DNA of 64,000 nucleotides from Rhodopseudomonas_A palustris_F (GCF_000013745.1 NC_007925.1:1364001-1428000); one strand, 5' to 3'; shown: positions 17,648-25,678, counted from the stretch's first letter. A program made the numbers and translations. Notes: generated by a model not told the origin, from the sequence alone.

Positions 17648-17825
17648 CGTGGATGGCCGGGACAAGCCCGGCCATGACGGATAGGGGCTCGGCCGACCCC
17701 TGATGCTGCGACGCTTGGCTATGTTTGTAGGCGATTCCGGAACAGACCGCTTTTCCGAGGGTGCCGACCTTTCTTGTACAACCGCCCTCTCCACGTCATG
17801 GCCGGGCTTGTCCCGGCCATCCACG
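17648..17825. repeat. Inverted pair of GGCCGGGAC REP palindromes
   Basis: Two copies of a palindrome of about 33 bp (GGATGGCCGGGACAAGC at the left half, GCCCGGCCATGACGG at the right) at 17648-17680 and, in the opposite orientation, at 17791-17825. The 110 bp between them shows no gene. Together with three more copies up to 18496 they form BIME-like clusters. Confidence 0.75.
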
Positions 17826-17878
17826 GATGCGAGGTCCAGAGACCCGGAGGAGCACACCGCCGCCCCACGCTTTCCGGC

Positions 17879-18163
17879 CTACAGCGTTTCGAACAAATCG
17901 TTCCATTCCGGATTGTTGGCGAGGATCAGCCGGACCTTCCAGGTCCGGCTCCAATGCTTGATGTTGTGTTCACGCTGAATGGCCAAGCGGATATCGTCGT
18001 AGACCTCGAAGTACACCAGACGTTTCAACCCATAACGACGCGTGAAACCTTCCACTGCGCCGGTCCGATGCTCGTAGACCCGGCGCGCGAGATCGCTGGT
18101 GACCCCGACATACAGGATGCCGTTTGGCCGATTGGTCAGGAAGTACACATATCCCGCTCGCAT
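17879..18163 (-). CDS. GIY-YIG nuclease-domain protein flanked by REP palindromes
   Basis: A 94-residue protein starting MRAGYVYFLTNRP at 18163. The single GIY-YIG domain is visible as YVYFLTN, LYVGVTSDLARRVYEHRTG at about residues 18-36, and FTRRYGLKRLVYFEVYDDIRLAIQREHNIKHW, with the catalytic Arg/Tyr/Glu residues in place. This matches the stand-alone small GIY-YIG family (UPF0213-like) whose cellular role is unclear. The gene sits between inverted REP copies at 17791 and 18181, so the nuclease may be part of a REP-associated mobile unit; that is inference. The longer minus-strand frame upstream runs through the repeat and was not used. Confidence 0.85.
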   Translation of the reverse strand: MRAGYVYFLTNRPNGILYVGVTSDLARRVYEHRTGAVEGFTRRYGLKRLVYFEVYDDIRLAIQREHNIKHWSRTWKVRLILANNPEWNDLFETL

Positions 18164-18180
18164 CCAGCAAATTTGCCCAA

Positions 18181-18213
18181 CGTGGATGGCCGGGACAAGC
18201 CCGGCCATGACGG
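18181..18213. repeat. REP palindrome copy upstream of the GIY-YIG gene
   Basis: A copy of the GGATGGCCGGGACAAGC / GCCCGGCCATGACGG palindrome beginning 18 bp upstream of the GIY-YIG start codon. It is in inverted orientation relative to the copy at 17791 on the other side of that gene. Confidence 0.75.
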
Positions 18214-18592
18214 GGAGGGGATCCCGCCGGATGCAAAGACTGCGGCCCTTCGCCGCGCTCATGGCCAAGTGGTACAGGGTGATGTCAATGGACGACGTGC
18301 CGTCCTCAGCCCTGCGACAACCTTTCTTCGAACAATGTCGCTTTTGAAATGAACTCAGCTTCGTTGCCGCGAACGCGGCCGTTTCTGTGGACACCGCCCT
18401 CTCCACGTCATGGCCGGGCTTGTCCCGGCCATCTACGGAAACAGGCAAGGCGTCCCTTGTGGGCGTGGATGGCCGGGACGAGCCCGGCCATGACGGAGAG
18501 AGTCCAGAGCCGCACGCCGACTCAGCATGCGTCGTTAACTCTCGCGGAGGCGAGCCTTTGCAGGCCCGGCAGAAGGCCATGGGGCCGATTCC
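18214..18592. repeat. Gene-free stretch with two further REP copies
   Basis: No credible gene lies between the GIY-YIG locus and cbpB. The stretch holds an inverted REP pair at about 18401-18438 and 18464-18496 separated by only 25 bp, which can fold into a long hairpin and may end cbpB transcription. The open frames here are read-through of repeat sequence. Confidence 0.6.
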
Positions 18593-20014
18593 TCAGCACC
18601 CCAACTGCGCCGCGTCGAAGCTGGTGGCGGCCCCCTCATCCCAGCCGTCCCACAAAAAATCGCCATGGCGGTCGTCGGCGATCAGCCGGAACGCGTAGCG
18701 GGTCTGCTCCTCGTAGAACTCGCAATAGGCGCCGGTCTGCGTCATGCCGCCGTTCATCTCATGCGCCTCGGCCGGGCAGGGCGAGCCGCAGAAGTGCCGG
18801 ATCGCGCAGTTCTGACACGGCGCGATGTCCTCGACCTTGCGGCCGGTGACCGCGGCAAACGCCGGCGTCTGCAACACGTCCTCGATGTCGTCGCGAAACA
18901 GGTTGCCACCGTTGAACGCCGGCAGCCCGATGAACTCGCTGCACGGAAACAGATCGCCGTTCGGCGCCAGCGCAAAGAACGCCCGGCCGCCGCCGCAGGG
19001 TGAGATGTCGCACATCAGCCGCCGCGCGGTCGGCGCCAGAATGCCGATCAGGATGTTGGCGAAATTGGCGACCACCAGCTTCCGCCCGGTCTGCCGATAC
19101 AGCGCGTGGCTGCGCTCCAACGCGCCGATGAACGCTTCGGCGAGCGGCGCGTCGTCGGGCCGCACCGTGCGGGCGCCGGGCAGCGTGCAGCGGATCACGT
19201 TGAGCATGCAGGCCGGCACTTCGCGTTGGTGCAGGAATTCCACCATCGGCGTCAGCTGATCGAGATTCTGCGAGCTCATGGTGCAGATCACGTTGAACGC
19301 CGGATAGCCCTTCAGCCGTTCGATCGCCTCCACCACCTTGCCGAATACGCCGACGCCGCCCCAATTGGCGCGGGTGCGATCGGCGATCGCCTCGACCGGC
19401 GCGTCGAGCGACAGCCCGATGCCGACGCCGCGCGAGGTCAGGAACTCGGCGGCCTTATCGGTCAGCAGCGTGGCGTTGGTCTGCAGCCCGAAGCGGAAGC
19501 GGTCCTTGAAGGCGTCGATCGCCGCGAAGATCGCCTCGCGCGCGATCAACGGTTCGGCGCCGTGGAAGATGATCTGCGGCCGGCGGTCGGCCGGCATATG
19601 GCGGCTGAAATAGCGGTCGAGCGTGTCCAGCGCCTTCAGCAGCGTCGGGCCGTCCATGTCGATGCCGTCGCGGCGCATATCGGCCGGGATGTAGCAATAG
19701 GTGCAGTTCAGATTGCAGCGCTCGGTGGCGTTGACATAGACCGCCGACGGCTTCAGCCCGAACCGCAGCGCCTGCATCTCGCGGGCGAACTCGTCGGCCT
19801 TTTCGCGGTAGCCGTCGAGCAGCGGCCCGCCCAACAGCGTTTCGGCGAGCTGATCCTTGCGCACCAGCGACCAGAACGCGGTGTCCGGCGAGATCAGCGC
19901 GATGTGGCTATCATGGCCGATGTCGTAGGGCTGGATGGTGGGACCGGCGCCGCTGTTAGTGAAACGGCCCCGCGAGGGGGCCGTTCCGGACGCCAATTGG
20001 AATGGCGCGTTCAC
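18593..20014 (-). CDS. cbpB: Radical SAM/SPASM peptide-modifying enzyme (CbpB type)
   Basis: A 473-residue radical S-adenosylmethionine enzyme. The [4Fe-4S]-SAM motif is CNLNCTYC (Cys100, Cys104, Cys107). A C-terminal SPASM domain from about residue 340 has further cysteines (CDISPCGGGRAFFALAPNG, LFPCSEF, CQNCAIRHFCGSPC, GAYC), as in enzymes that modify ribosomal peptides. It starts with a GTG overlapping the stop of the upstream small peptide gene, and the pair lies behind a cobalamin riboswitch. That arrangement matches what I recall as the CbpA/CbpB (rSAM_cobopep) putative modified-peptide family. The modification and product are unknown. The enzyme itself shows no B12-binding domain. Confidence 0.85.
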   Translation of the reverse strand: MNAPFQLASGTAPSRGRFTNSGAGPTIQPYDIGHDSHIALISPDTAFWSLVRKDQLAETLLGGPLLDGYREKADEFAREMQALRFGLKPSAVYVNATERCNLNCTYCYIPADMRRDGIDMDGPTLLKALDTLDRYFSRHMPADRRPQIIFHGAEPLIAREAIFAAIDAFKDRFRFGLQTNATLLTDKAAEFLTSRGVGIGLSLDAPVEAIADRTRANWGGVGVFGKVVEAIERLKGYPAFNVICTMSSQNLDQLTPMVEFLHQREVPACMLNVIRCTLPGARTVRPDDAPLAEAFIGALERSHALYRQTGRKLVVANFANILIGILAPTARRLMCDISPCGGGRAFFALAPNGDLFPCSEFIGLPAFNGGNLFRDDIEDVLQTPAFAAVTGRKVEDIAPCQNCAIRHFCGSPCPAEAHEMNGGMTQTGAYCEFYEEQTRYAFRLIADDRHGDFLWDGWDEGAATSFDAAQLGC

Positions 20015-20160
20015 TTCGCGGCCTCCTTGTCCATCAGCACGAAGTGCGACAGACCGGTGCCTTCGGAATCGCAGGTCTTGCGAATCGCGATGACGTCGGG
20101 ACGCTGCGCGGCAGGCTGGGTGGAGGGGGTGGTCGAGGTCGAGGTGGCAGTCTTAGTCAT
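20011..20160 (-). CDS. cbpA: Short precursor peptide under a B12 riboswitch (CbpA type)
   Basis: A 49-residue peptide, MTKTATSTSTTPSTQ then PAAQRPDVIAIRKTCDSEG and TGLSHFVLMDKEAAK. The ATG at 20160 has GGAG 7 bp upstream; an adjacent ATG at 20163 is possible. The Thr/Ser/Pro-rich N-terminal part looks like a leader and the region IAIRKTCDSEGTG, with the only Cys, like the core that CbpB would modify. The gene overlaps cbpB by 4 bp. The size, position and radical SAM partner support a ribosomally made, post-translationally modified peptide. The longer frame starting at 20238 lacks a ribosome site and was rejected. Confidence 0.75.
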   Translation of the reverse strand: MTKTATSTSTTPSTQPAAQRPDVIAIRKTCDSEGTGLSHFVLMDKEAAK

Positions 20161-20254
20161 CATCAGGCTCCATCGTGATGACCGGGCATACGGCAAGGCG
20201 CGCGCGTAAGCACGTTCCTCACCGAAACCCTTTGCCATCGGATTTCGCCCGGTC

Positions 20255-20405
20255 GGACCGTTTCAGCAGGTCTTCTGGCTCTCGGATCGTCCGCCGTCTG
20301 CGCCTTCCCGACAGGACGTCCCCATCAGTGACTGGCTTTCGCCTTGCAGCCGGCGTCCCCGAATACAGCGGCGGGTCCGCCACGGAATTGCACCGTGTTC
20401 CTAGA
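20255..20405 (-). promoter_or_regulatory. Cobalamin (AdoCbl) riboswitch
   Basis: Read on the minus strand, this leader has the B12-element landmarks in order: GGAACACGGTGCAATTCCG near the 5' end, GCGGACCCGCCGCTGTA, AAGCCAGTCACTGATGGGG, and the B12 box AGCCAGAAGACCTGC near 20263-20279. Helices closing around these segments can be drawn by eye. It ends about 95 nt before cbpA, leaving space for an expression platform that hides the ribosome site or terminates. B12 riboswitches normally switch genes off when adenosylcobalamin is plentiful, so cbpAB should be expressed under B12 limitation. Confidence 0.93.
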
Positions 20406-20638
20406 TACTGAAACTATCCCTCTCAATTACTGCGCGGCGGCGGACTCGTCAAACTCCGAGGCGAGCGCCGGACGTGCTGGCCTGTGCGGAGGTAACCCTC
20501 TATGGTCATTGGCCTGGAGCCGACGCTATTTGCAAGCTGATGGAACCTGGCGCGACTGGTTCCCGTTAGGTGTATGTTTCGAGCGGGCCCGACCGGTCCG
20601 GCTAGCTGCTACCAATGCGCAAAGGGCATAATCATACC

Positions 20639-20869
20639 ATGCCGAAAATCTCGCTGCCGAAACTCTCGCCGAAATCCTGGGGCTATCTGGCGCTGGCGGG
20701 CGTTGGTGCCCTGATCGTCGCCGCGGCCGTGGAATATATCGCGCGAACCCAGTTCGGGTTCTCGCCGGACGGCATCCGCTATGCCGCATTCAATGTCGCG
20801 AGCCTGGTGGTGGCCTATCTGCTGGTCGCCGGTATCGGCCGCGAGCAGAAGGGCAAGGGCAAGAGCTAG
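20639..20869 (+). CDS. Small two-helix membrane protein, unknown function
   Basis: A 76-residue frame from the ATG at 20639. Residues about 13-34 (WGYLALAGVGALIVAAAVEYI) and about 49-66 (AAFNVASLVVAYLLVAGIG) are hydrophobic helices, ending in a lysine-rich tail, REQKGKGKGKS-like. No family is recognised. It is divergent from the riboswitch-cbpAB unit across about 230 bp and convergent with the phosphodiesterase gene. Codon use is typical of the neighbourhood, which supports it being real. Confidence 0.55.
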   Translation: MPKISLPKLSPKSWGYLALAGVGALIVAAAVEYIARTQFGFSPDGIRYAAFNVASLVVAYLLVAGIGREQKGKGKS

Positions 20870-20927
20870 CACTCAACCGGTGACGCGGACGGCGTTGTCC
20901 GCCACCGGCGCTACGCGTCTCGCGGCG

Positions 20928-21755
20928 TCACAGCAATTTGCCGTCCGGCCCGAAGAACGGATGCGGCCCGTCGAATTGGCCGATCGGCACGCTATGGGTG
21001 ACGAGGCGGCCGTCGTCCCCGTTGGCGATCCAGGCGTGCAGATGAAACGCCGGCGGCTCGACCGCAAAGGACGGCGCGTTCAATTCCGCCAAATCAAGCG
21101 CCACCGCGTGATTGGGGGCGGGGCAGATCGTCGCCGCGACGCCTGCGAACGTCGTCAGCACCGCGCGATGGACATGCCCGGCGGCCACCAGCCGGACCTG
21201 CGGATAGCGGCCGATCACCGCCGCCAGCGCGTCGGCGTTGCGCAGGTTCTGGCGATCCATGTGCCAGATCCCGGCCTTGAACGGCGGGTGATGCAAAAAC
21301 ACCAGCGCCGGGCGCTGCGCTGACGCCGCCAGCGTGGCGTCGAGCCATTGCAGCGTGGCCGCCTCCAACTCGCCCTCCGGCTTGCCGTGCAGGCTGGAAT
21401 CCAGCGCCACGATCTGCAGTCCCTCAACCTGCAGGGTCTGGTTCAGCGCGCCGTGGTCCGGCAAGCCCGCAAAGGCCGCGCGCATCAGCTCGCGGGAATC
21501 GTGATTGCCGGGCACCGCGACGAACGGAATCTGCAGCGGCGCCAACAGCCGCTTCAGGTGATCGTATTCCTCAGGCGTCGGCGTGTCGGCGAGATCGCCG
21601 GAGATCACCACCAGGTCGGGCCGCGGCGTGAGCGCGTTCAACGTCGCCACGCAACGCGCCAGTGCGGCGGCGGTGTCGACCCGGCCATAGGCGAGCTGCC
21701 CCTCGGCCTTGATATGCAGATCGGAAATCTGAGCGATCAGAACCGGCTTGGCCAT
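20928..21755 (-). CDS. gpdQ: GpdQ-like cyclic/glycerophosphodiester phosphodiesterase
   Basis: A 275-residue class III metallophosphoesterase with all metal-binding blocks: DLH at residues 11-13 (ISDLHIKAEG), GDLAD at about 53, GNHD at about 83, HHPP at about 150, and GHVH at about 193. The length and the segments ISDLH...LYG and RPDLVVISGD...PEEY resemble E. coli-type GpdQ, which hydrolyses glycerophosphodiesters and other diesters. It is the last gene of an operon with an ABC importer (2-bp gap to the ATPase gene), which suggests the imported substrate is a phosphodiester used as a phosphorus source. There is no signal peptide, so it acts in the cytoplasm. Confidence 0.85.
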   Translation of the reverse strand: MAKPVLIAQISDLHIKAEGQLAYGRVDTAAALARCVATLNALTPRPDLVVISGDLADTPTPEEYDHLKRLLAPLQIPFVAVPGNHDSRELMRAAFAGLPDHGALNQTLQVEGLQIVALDSSLHGKPEGELEAATLQWLDATLAASAQRPALVFLHHPPFKAGIWHMDRQNLRNADALAAVIGRYPQVRLVAAGHVHRAVLTTFAGVAATICPAPNHAVALDLAELNAPSFAVEPPAFHLHAWIANGDDGRLVTHSVPIGQFDGPHPFFGPDGKLL

Positions 21756-21757
21756 TA

Positions 21758-22843
21758 TTATTGTCCGTTGCTGTGGGGGATGGCGGCGTCGTCCGGCAAC
21801 AGCCGCACCGCGTCGGCGGCGATCGAAAGCCCGACCCGCTCGCCGCACTTCACCTCGATCGTGTTCGGCGCGTCGATCGCCAGCGGCTTGTCGGCCGCGC
21901 CGCGCACCACGATGCGCTGTCGATCGCCGACGAAGGCGACGCTGTCGACGATGCCGGTGAGCGCGGCTTGCGCCGGATCGACGATCCGGATGGTCTCCGG
22001 GCGGATCATCGCCACCGCGGCGGCGCGCATCCCGGAAGCGGCGACCGCGACCGAGCCGCCCGGTAGCTGCAGCAGCCCGTTATCGACCGCGCCCTCGATG
22101 ATGTTGGCGGCGCCGACGAATTCGGCGACGAAGCGGCTCTGCGGCGCGAAATAGATCTCGCGCGGCGTGCCGATCTGCGCGATCGCGCCGTGGCGCATCA
22201 CCACGATGCGGTCGCCGAGCTCCATCGCCTCGGCCTGGTCGTGGGTGACGTAGATCGCGGTGATGCCCAGCGAGCGCAGCAGGCGGTTGAGTTCGCCGCG
22301 CAGCCGGTCGCGCAGCGCGGCGTCGAGCGCGGTCAACGGTTCGTCCAGCAACAGGATGCCGGGGCGAATGGCGACCGCGCGGGCCAGCGCGACGCGCTGC
22401 CGCTGGCCGCCGGAGAGCTGCTCGATGCGGCGATTTTCCAGCCCGCCGATATTGGTCAGCGCCACCAGTTCGGCGATCCGCGCCGCGCGCTCGGCCTTGC
22501 CGACGCCGCGGATCTTCAGGCCGTAGCCGATATTGTCGGCGACGCTCATATTGGGAAACAGCGCGTAGGACTGAAACACCATGCCGACATTGCGCTGCTC
22601 GATCGGCACGCGGGTCATGTCGGCGCCGTCGAACAGCACCCGGCCGCCGGCGTCGGGCTGCTCCAGCCCGGCGATGATCCGCAGCATCGTGGTCTTGCCG
22701 CAGCCGCTTGGTCCGAGCAGCACCAAGGTTTCGCCGCGGGCGATGTCGAGCGTCGCCGGCAGCAAGGCGCGGGTGCCGTCGGTGAAGGTCTTGCCGCAGG
22801 CTTCGACCCGCACCGCCGAACCGTGGCCATCGATCGCGGTCAT
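21758..22843 (-). CDS. ABC importer ATPase (spermidine/iron/phosphonate-type)
   Basis: A 361-residue ATPase of the CUT1/PotA-like branch: Walker A GPSGCGKTTM at about residues 44-53, LSGGQRQRVALARAV at about 147, Walker B GILLLDEPLTALDA at about 168, switch His in YVTHDQAEAM, and a C-terminal TOBE-type regulatory region from about 255. Its start overlaps the permease gene by 4 bp. In the operon substrate-binding protein, permease, permease, ATPase, phosphodiesterase, it energises import. The substrate is inferred to be an organophosphate such as a glycerophosphodiester or aminoethylphosphonate; iron or polyamine cannot be excluded on sequence alone. Confidence 0.9.
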   Translation of the reverse strand: MTAIDGHGSAVRVEACGKTFTDGTRALLPATLDIARGETLVLLGPSGCGKTTMLRIIAGLEQPDAGGRVLFDGADMTRVPIEQRNVGMVFQSYALFPNMSVADNIGYGLKIRGVGKAERAARIAELVALTNIGGLENRRIEQLSGGQRQRVALARAVAIRPGILLLDEPLTALDAALRDRLRGELNRLLRSLGITAIYVTHDQAEAMELGDRIVVMRHGAIAQIGTPREIYFAPQSRFVAEFVGAANIIEGAVDNGLLQLPGGSVAVAASGMRAAAVAMIRPETIRIVDPAQAALTGIVDSVAFVGDRQRIVVRGAADKPLAIDAPNTIEVKCGERVGLSIAADAVRLLPDDAAIPHSNGQ

Positions 22844-23625
22844 CTGTCACGTCCCTCGTCGGCAAACATCTGCATCGCCACCAGCAGCGGGACAATCATG
22901 ATGAAGAAAATCAGCGTGTAGGCGGAGGCGACCTCGAGCCGCATCGACGCGTAGCTGTCGGCGAGACCGACCGGCAGCGTCTTGGTCATCGGCGTGTGCA
23001 GCATCCAGGTCAGGTTGAACTCGCCGAGCGACAGCGTCACCACCATCAGCGCGCCGGCGAGAATCCCCGGCCGCGCATTCGGCACGATGATATCGACGAA
23101 GCGCCGCCACGGCGCCGCCCCCAGCGACGCCGCGCCCTCATCCAGCGTCTTGATGTCGATGGTGGCGAACACCGCCATCACCGAGCGCACCATGAACGGC
23201 ATGGTGAACACCACATGGCCGACCAGGATGAACAGCCAGGAGCGCCGGAAGCCGCCGAACCCGCCATAGGCGAGCAGCAGCGCCAGCGCGATGGCGAGGC
23301 CGGGAATCGCCAGCGGCAGCGTGATGATCTCCTCGATCAGCCGCGACAGCGTACCGCCGCGCACATGCAGCGCATAGGCGGCAGGCACCCCGACCAGCAG
23401 CGTCACCGCCAGCGTCGCGAATGCGATCACGAACGACAGCAGGATCGTGTCCGAATACAGATCGAACACTTGGATCACCCACCGCAGCGTCAGGCCCGAG
23501 GAGATGCCGCGGAAGTAGTTCTCCGTGACCCCGGCCGAGATCGACAGCAGCGCCGGTACCACCAGGAAGCCGGCGACCAGCAGGGTGAACAGCAATTGTC
23601 CGGTAAAGATCAGGCGGTCGCGCAT
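22840..23625 (-). CDS. ABC importer permease, second subunit
   Basis: A 261-residue BPD-type inner-membrane permease with about six hydrophobic segments; the cytoplasmic coupling loop is EGAASLGAAPWRRFVDIIVPNARPG, matching the EAA motif (E-A-A---G-----F--I--P). It overlaps the ATPase gene and follows the first permease by 3 bp. It pairs with the product at 23629-24444 to form the channel. Confidence 0.9.
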   Translation of the reverse strand: MRDRLIFTGQLLFTLLVAGFLVVPALLSISAGVTENYFRGISSGLTLRWVIQVFDLYSDTILLSFVIAFATLAVTLLVGVPAAYALHVRGGTLSRLIEEIITLPLAIPGLAIALALLLAYGGFGGFRRSWLFILVGHVVFTMPFMVRSVMAVFATIDIKTLDEGAASLGAAPWRRFVDIIVPNARPGILAGALMVVTLSLGEFNLTWMLHTPMTKTLPVGLADSYASMRLEVASAYTLIFFIMIVPLLVAMQMFADEGRDR

Positions 23626-23628
23626 CGG

Positions 23629-24444
23629 CTATCCGGTCGCGGCGACAGTGCCGCCGCTGAGTGAGCGCGCCAGCGCCAGCATCGCCCAGGAGATCAGGCC
23701 GAGCCCGACCGAGAGTGCCGCGGCGGTGGAGAAATTCGCCGCCAACGTGAACTCGGTGTAGATCAGCATCGGCAGCACGTCGATGTTGGTGGCGAGCGTA
23801 AAGGCGGTGCCGAACGCGCCCATCGCGGTGGCAAACGCGATCGCGCCCGAGGCGATGAAGGCCGGCACCAGCGCCGGCAGCACCACGTCGCGCTGCACCG
23901 CGAAGGGGCTGGCGCCGAGCGAACGCGCGGCTTCCTCGAGCCGGGTGTCCAGCTTCTGCACCGCCGCCATGATGGTCAGGATCACCCGCGGAATCGAGAA
24001 ATACAGATAGCCGAGAAACAGCCCCTGGATCGAATAGGCGAACACTAGCTTCTCGCCGATCAATCTGTTCGAGATGTCGCCGATCAGGCCCTGCCGGCCG
24101 GCCAGCAGGATGATCAGGAAGCCGATCACCACGCCGGGAAACGCCAGCGGAAAGGTCAGCATCGCGATCAGCACGGCGCGGCCGGGGAAGCGATGGCGTT
24201 GCAGGAACATGCCGGCGACGGTTGCGATCGCCAGTGTGGCAAGAGTGGTCGCGGCGGCGAGCGCCACGGTGTTGATCAGCGTGGTGCGGTAGCGCGGTTC
24301 GGTGACGATGGCGAAATAGCCTTCAAGGCCGCGCGGCCCCTCGGCGCCGGTCAGCACCAGGTGCGCCATCGGCAGCAGAAAGAACGCCGCGGTCACCACC
24401 GCCAGCGGCAACAGGCAAATCCAGACAAACGAACGGTGTGACAT
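23629..24444 (-). CDS. ABC importer permease, first subunit
   Basis: A 271-residue permease starting MSHRSFVWICLL at 24444, with about six membrane helices and the EAA loop EEAARSLGASPFAVQRDVVLPALVP. The frame extends further upstream through a GC-rich hairpin, but the ATG at 24444 directly precedes the first helix. Located between the binding-protein gene and the second permease. Confidence 0.9.
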   Translation of the reverse strand: MSHRSFVWICLLPLAVVTAAFFLLPMAHLVLTGAEGPRGLEGYFAIVTEPRYRTTLINTVALAAATTLATLAIATVAGMFLQRHRFPGRAVLIAMLTFPLAFPGVVIGFLIILLAGRQGLIGDISNRLIGEKLVFAYSIQGLFLGYLYFSIPRVILTIMAAVQKLDTRLEEAARSLGASPFAVQRDVVLPALVPAFIASGAIAFATAMGAFGTAFTLATNIDVLPMLIYTEFTLAANFSTAAALSVGLGLISWAMLALARSLSGGTVAATG

Positions 24445-24454
24445 CAGAATCCTG

Positions 24455-24482
24455 GCGCCCCCGCGCTCAACGCCGGGGGCGC
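24455..24482. terminator. Intercistronic hairpin between binding-protein and permease genes
   Basis: A very GC-rich stem-loop (GCGCCCCC...GGGGGCGC) fills the 50-bp gap between the substrate-binding protein gene and the permease gene. Such hairpins commonly protect or partly terminate mRNA so that the binding protein is made in excess over the membrane subunits. No T-run follows, so partial termination or 3'-end stabilisation is more likely than a full stop. Confidence 0.55.
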
Positions 24483-24494
24483 AACGTGGAGCAA

Positions 24495-25496
24495 TCAGTG
24501 GACGTCGGCGAGATAGCGTTCGACGAAGCCCTTTTGCGCGGTTTCCATCTCGCCCCAATCGACGCTCTTGGCGCGATCGTAATCGCTGTCCGGCAGGAAC
24601 TTGGCCTTCACCGCTTCCGGCAGAGCGATCTTGCGCGCCGGGCGCAGATAGGCGTTGGTCCAGATCGCCTGGCCCTTGTCGGACAACAGATAGTCCATCA
24701 CCTTCTTGGCCTTGTCCTTGTCCGGCGCGTTCTTCACCAGACCGACGACATAGGGAAACACCACCGAGCCTTCGCAGGGAATCACGAATTCGAAATGGCC
24801 GGCCTCGGAATATTTCGCCCGATAGGCGTTGAAGTCGTAGTCGAACAGGATCGGGATCTCACCCGACACCACGCGGGCGTAGGAGGTTTGCTTCGGCACG
24901 ATCGGCTGGTTCTTCTGCAGGTCCTTGAAGAAATTGATCGCGGGCGAAAAATCGCTCGCGGAGCCGCCGAGCGCGAGATTGACCGCGACCGAGCCGACAT
25001 AGCCGACCGCCGCCGAGGACGGATCGAGATAGCCGACCATGCCCTTGTAGTCGGGCTTCAGCAGGTCCTTCCAGCACTTCGGCACCGGCTTGCCGCCGAG
25101 CGCATCCTTATTGACGAACAGTCCGAGCGTGCCGGAATGGATCGTGGTCCAATAGCCGTCGGGATCCTTCAGGCCGGCATCGACCTGGTCCCAATGCGCG
25201 GGCTTGTAGGGCTCCAGCGCGTCCTGCGTCTTGGCCTTCATGCCGAAGGTGACGCCGAAATAGCCGATGTCGCCGACCGGGTTGGCCTTTTCGGCGAGGA
25301 TCTGCGCCAGCGCCTGGCCGGAATTCTTGTTGTCGTGCGGGATGTCATAGCCGAGGTCGGTCTTGATCGCCTTCAGCATCGAGGCCCAGTCCGCCCATTC
25401 CGGCGGACAATTGTAGCAGATCACATCCGCCGCCTTGGCCGGCTGCAGCAACAGCGGCACGGCAACCAGCGCGAACACCCAGCGAGACAATTTCAT
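24495..25496 (-). CDS. ABC importer periplasmic substrate-binding protein
   Basis: A 333-residue binding protein. The ATG at 25496 opens a signal peptide (MKLSRWVFALVAVPLLLQ, cleavage near PAKAA at about residue 22). The mature part has the two-lobe pattern of polyamine/iron/2-aminoethylphosphonate binding proteins: GYFGVTFGMKA, TLGLFVNKDAL, GYLDPSSAAVGY, LFDYDFNAY and SYLLSDKGQ-like ends. It is the first gene of the operon that ends in the GpdQ-like phosphodiesterase. A Pho-box-like direct repeat lies 65 bp upstream. The ligand is inferred, from neighbours, to be a phosphorus compound. Confidence 0.85.
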   Translation of the reverse strand: MKLSRWVFALVAVPLLLQPAKAADVICYNCPPEWADWASMLKAIKTDLGYDIPHDNKNSGQALAQILAEKANPVGDIGYFGVTFGMKAKTQDALEPYKPAHWDQVDAGLKDPDGYWTTIHSGTLGLFVNKDALGGKPVPKCWKDLLKPDYKGMVGYLDPSSAAVGYVGSVAVNLALGGSASDFSPAINFFKDLQKNQPIVPKQTSYARVVSGEIPILFDYDFNAYRAKYSEAGHFEFVIPCEGSVVFPYVVGLVKNAPDKDKAKKVMDYLLSDKGQAIWTNAYLRPARKIALPEAVKAKFLPDSDYDRAKSVDWGEMETAQKGFVERYLADVH

Positions 25497-25560
25497 CGAC
25501 GACCTCAAGATACAGACCGGCAGACCGGACAATTCAGGTCGCATCAGTTATCGGTCGCAT

Positions 25561-25578
25561 GTGACTCATTTGCGACAA
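25561..25578 (-). promoter_or_regulatory. Candidate Pho box before the ABC importer operon
   Basis: Read on the minus strand: TTGTCGC-AAAT-GAGTCAC, two 7-bp half-sites separated by 4 bp (11-bp period), compared with the PhoB consensus CTGTCAT-N4-CTGTCAT. The match is partial (the GTC core is kept in both halves). The position, about 65 bp upstream of the binding-protein start, suits activation by PhoB. Confidence 0.4.
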
Positions 25579-25678
25579 CCGCGTAGTCCGGCGCGGATTG
25601 CAGCCGCGAGCATGCCTCGCGCGGACCTTCAACCGCGCGCTTGCCTATCGTAGCGTGCAATCCGGCACCGCGACGCGT

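Noticed and set aside
20164..20238. Upstream extension of the cbpA frame
   Set aside because: There is no ribosome site, and the extension lies in the riboswitch expression-platform region; GGAG is correctly spaced only for the ATGs at 20163 and 20160.
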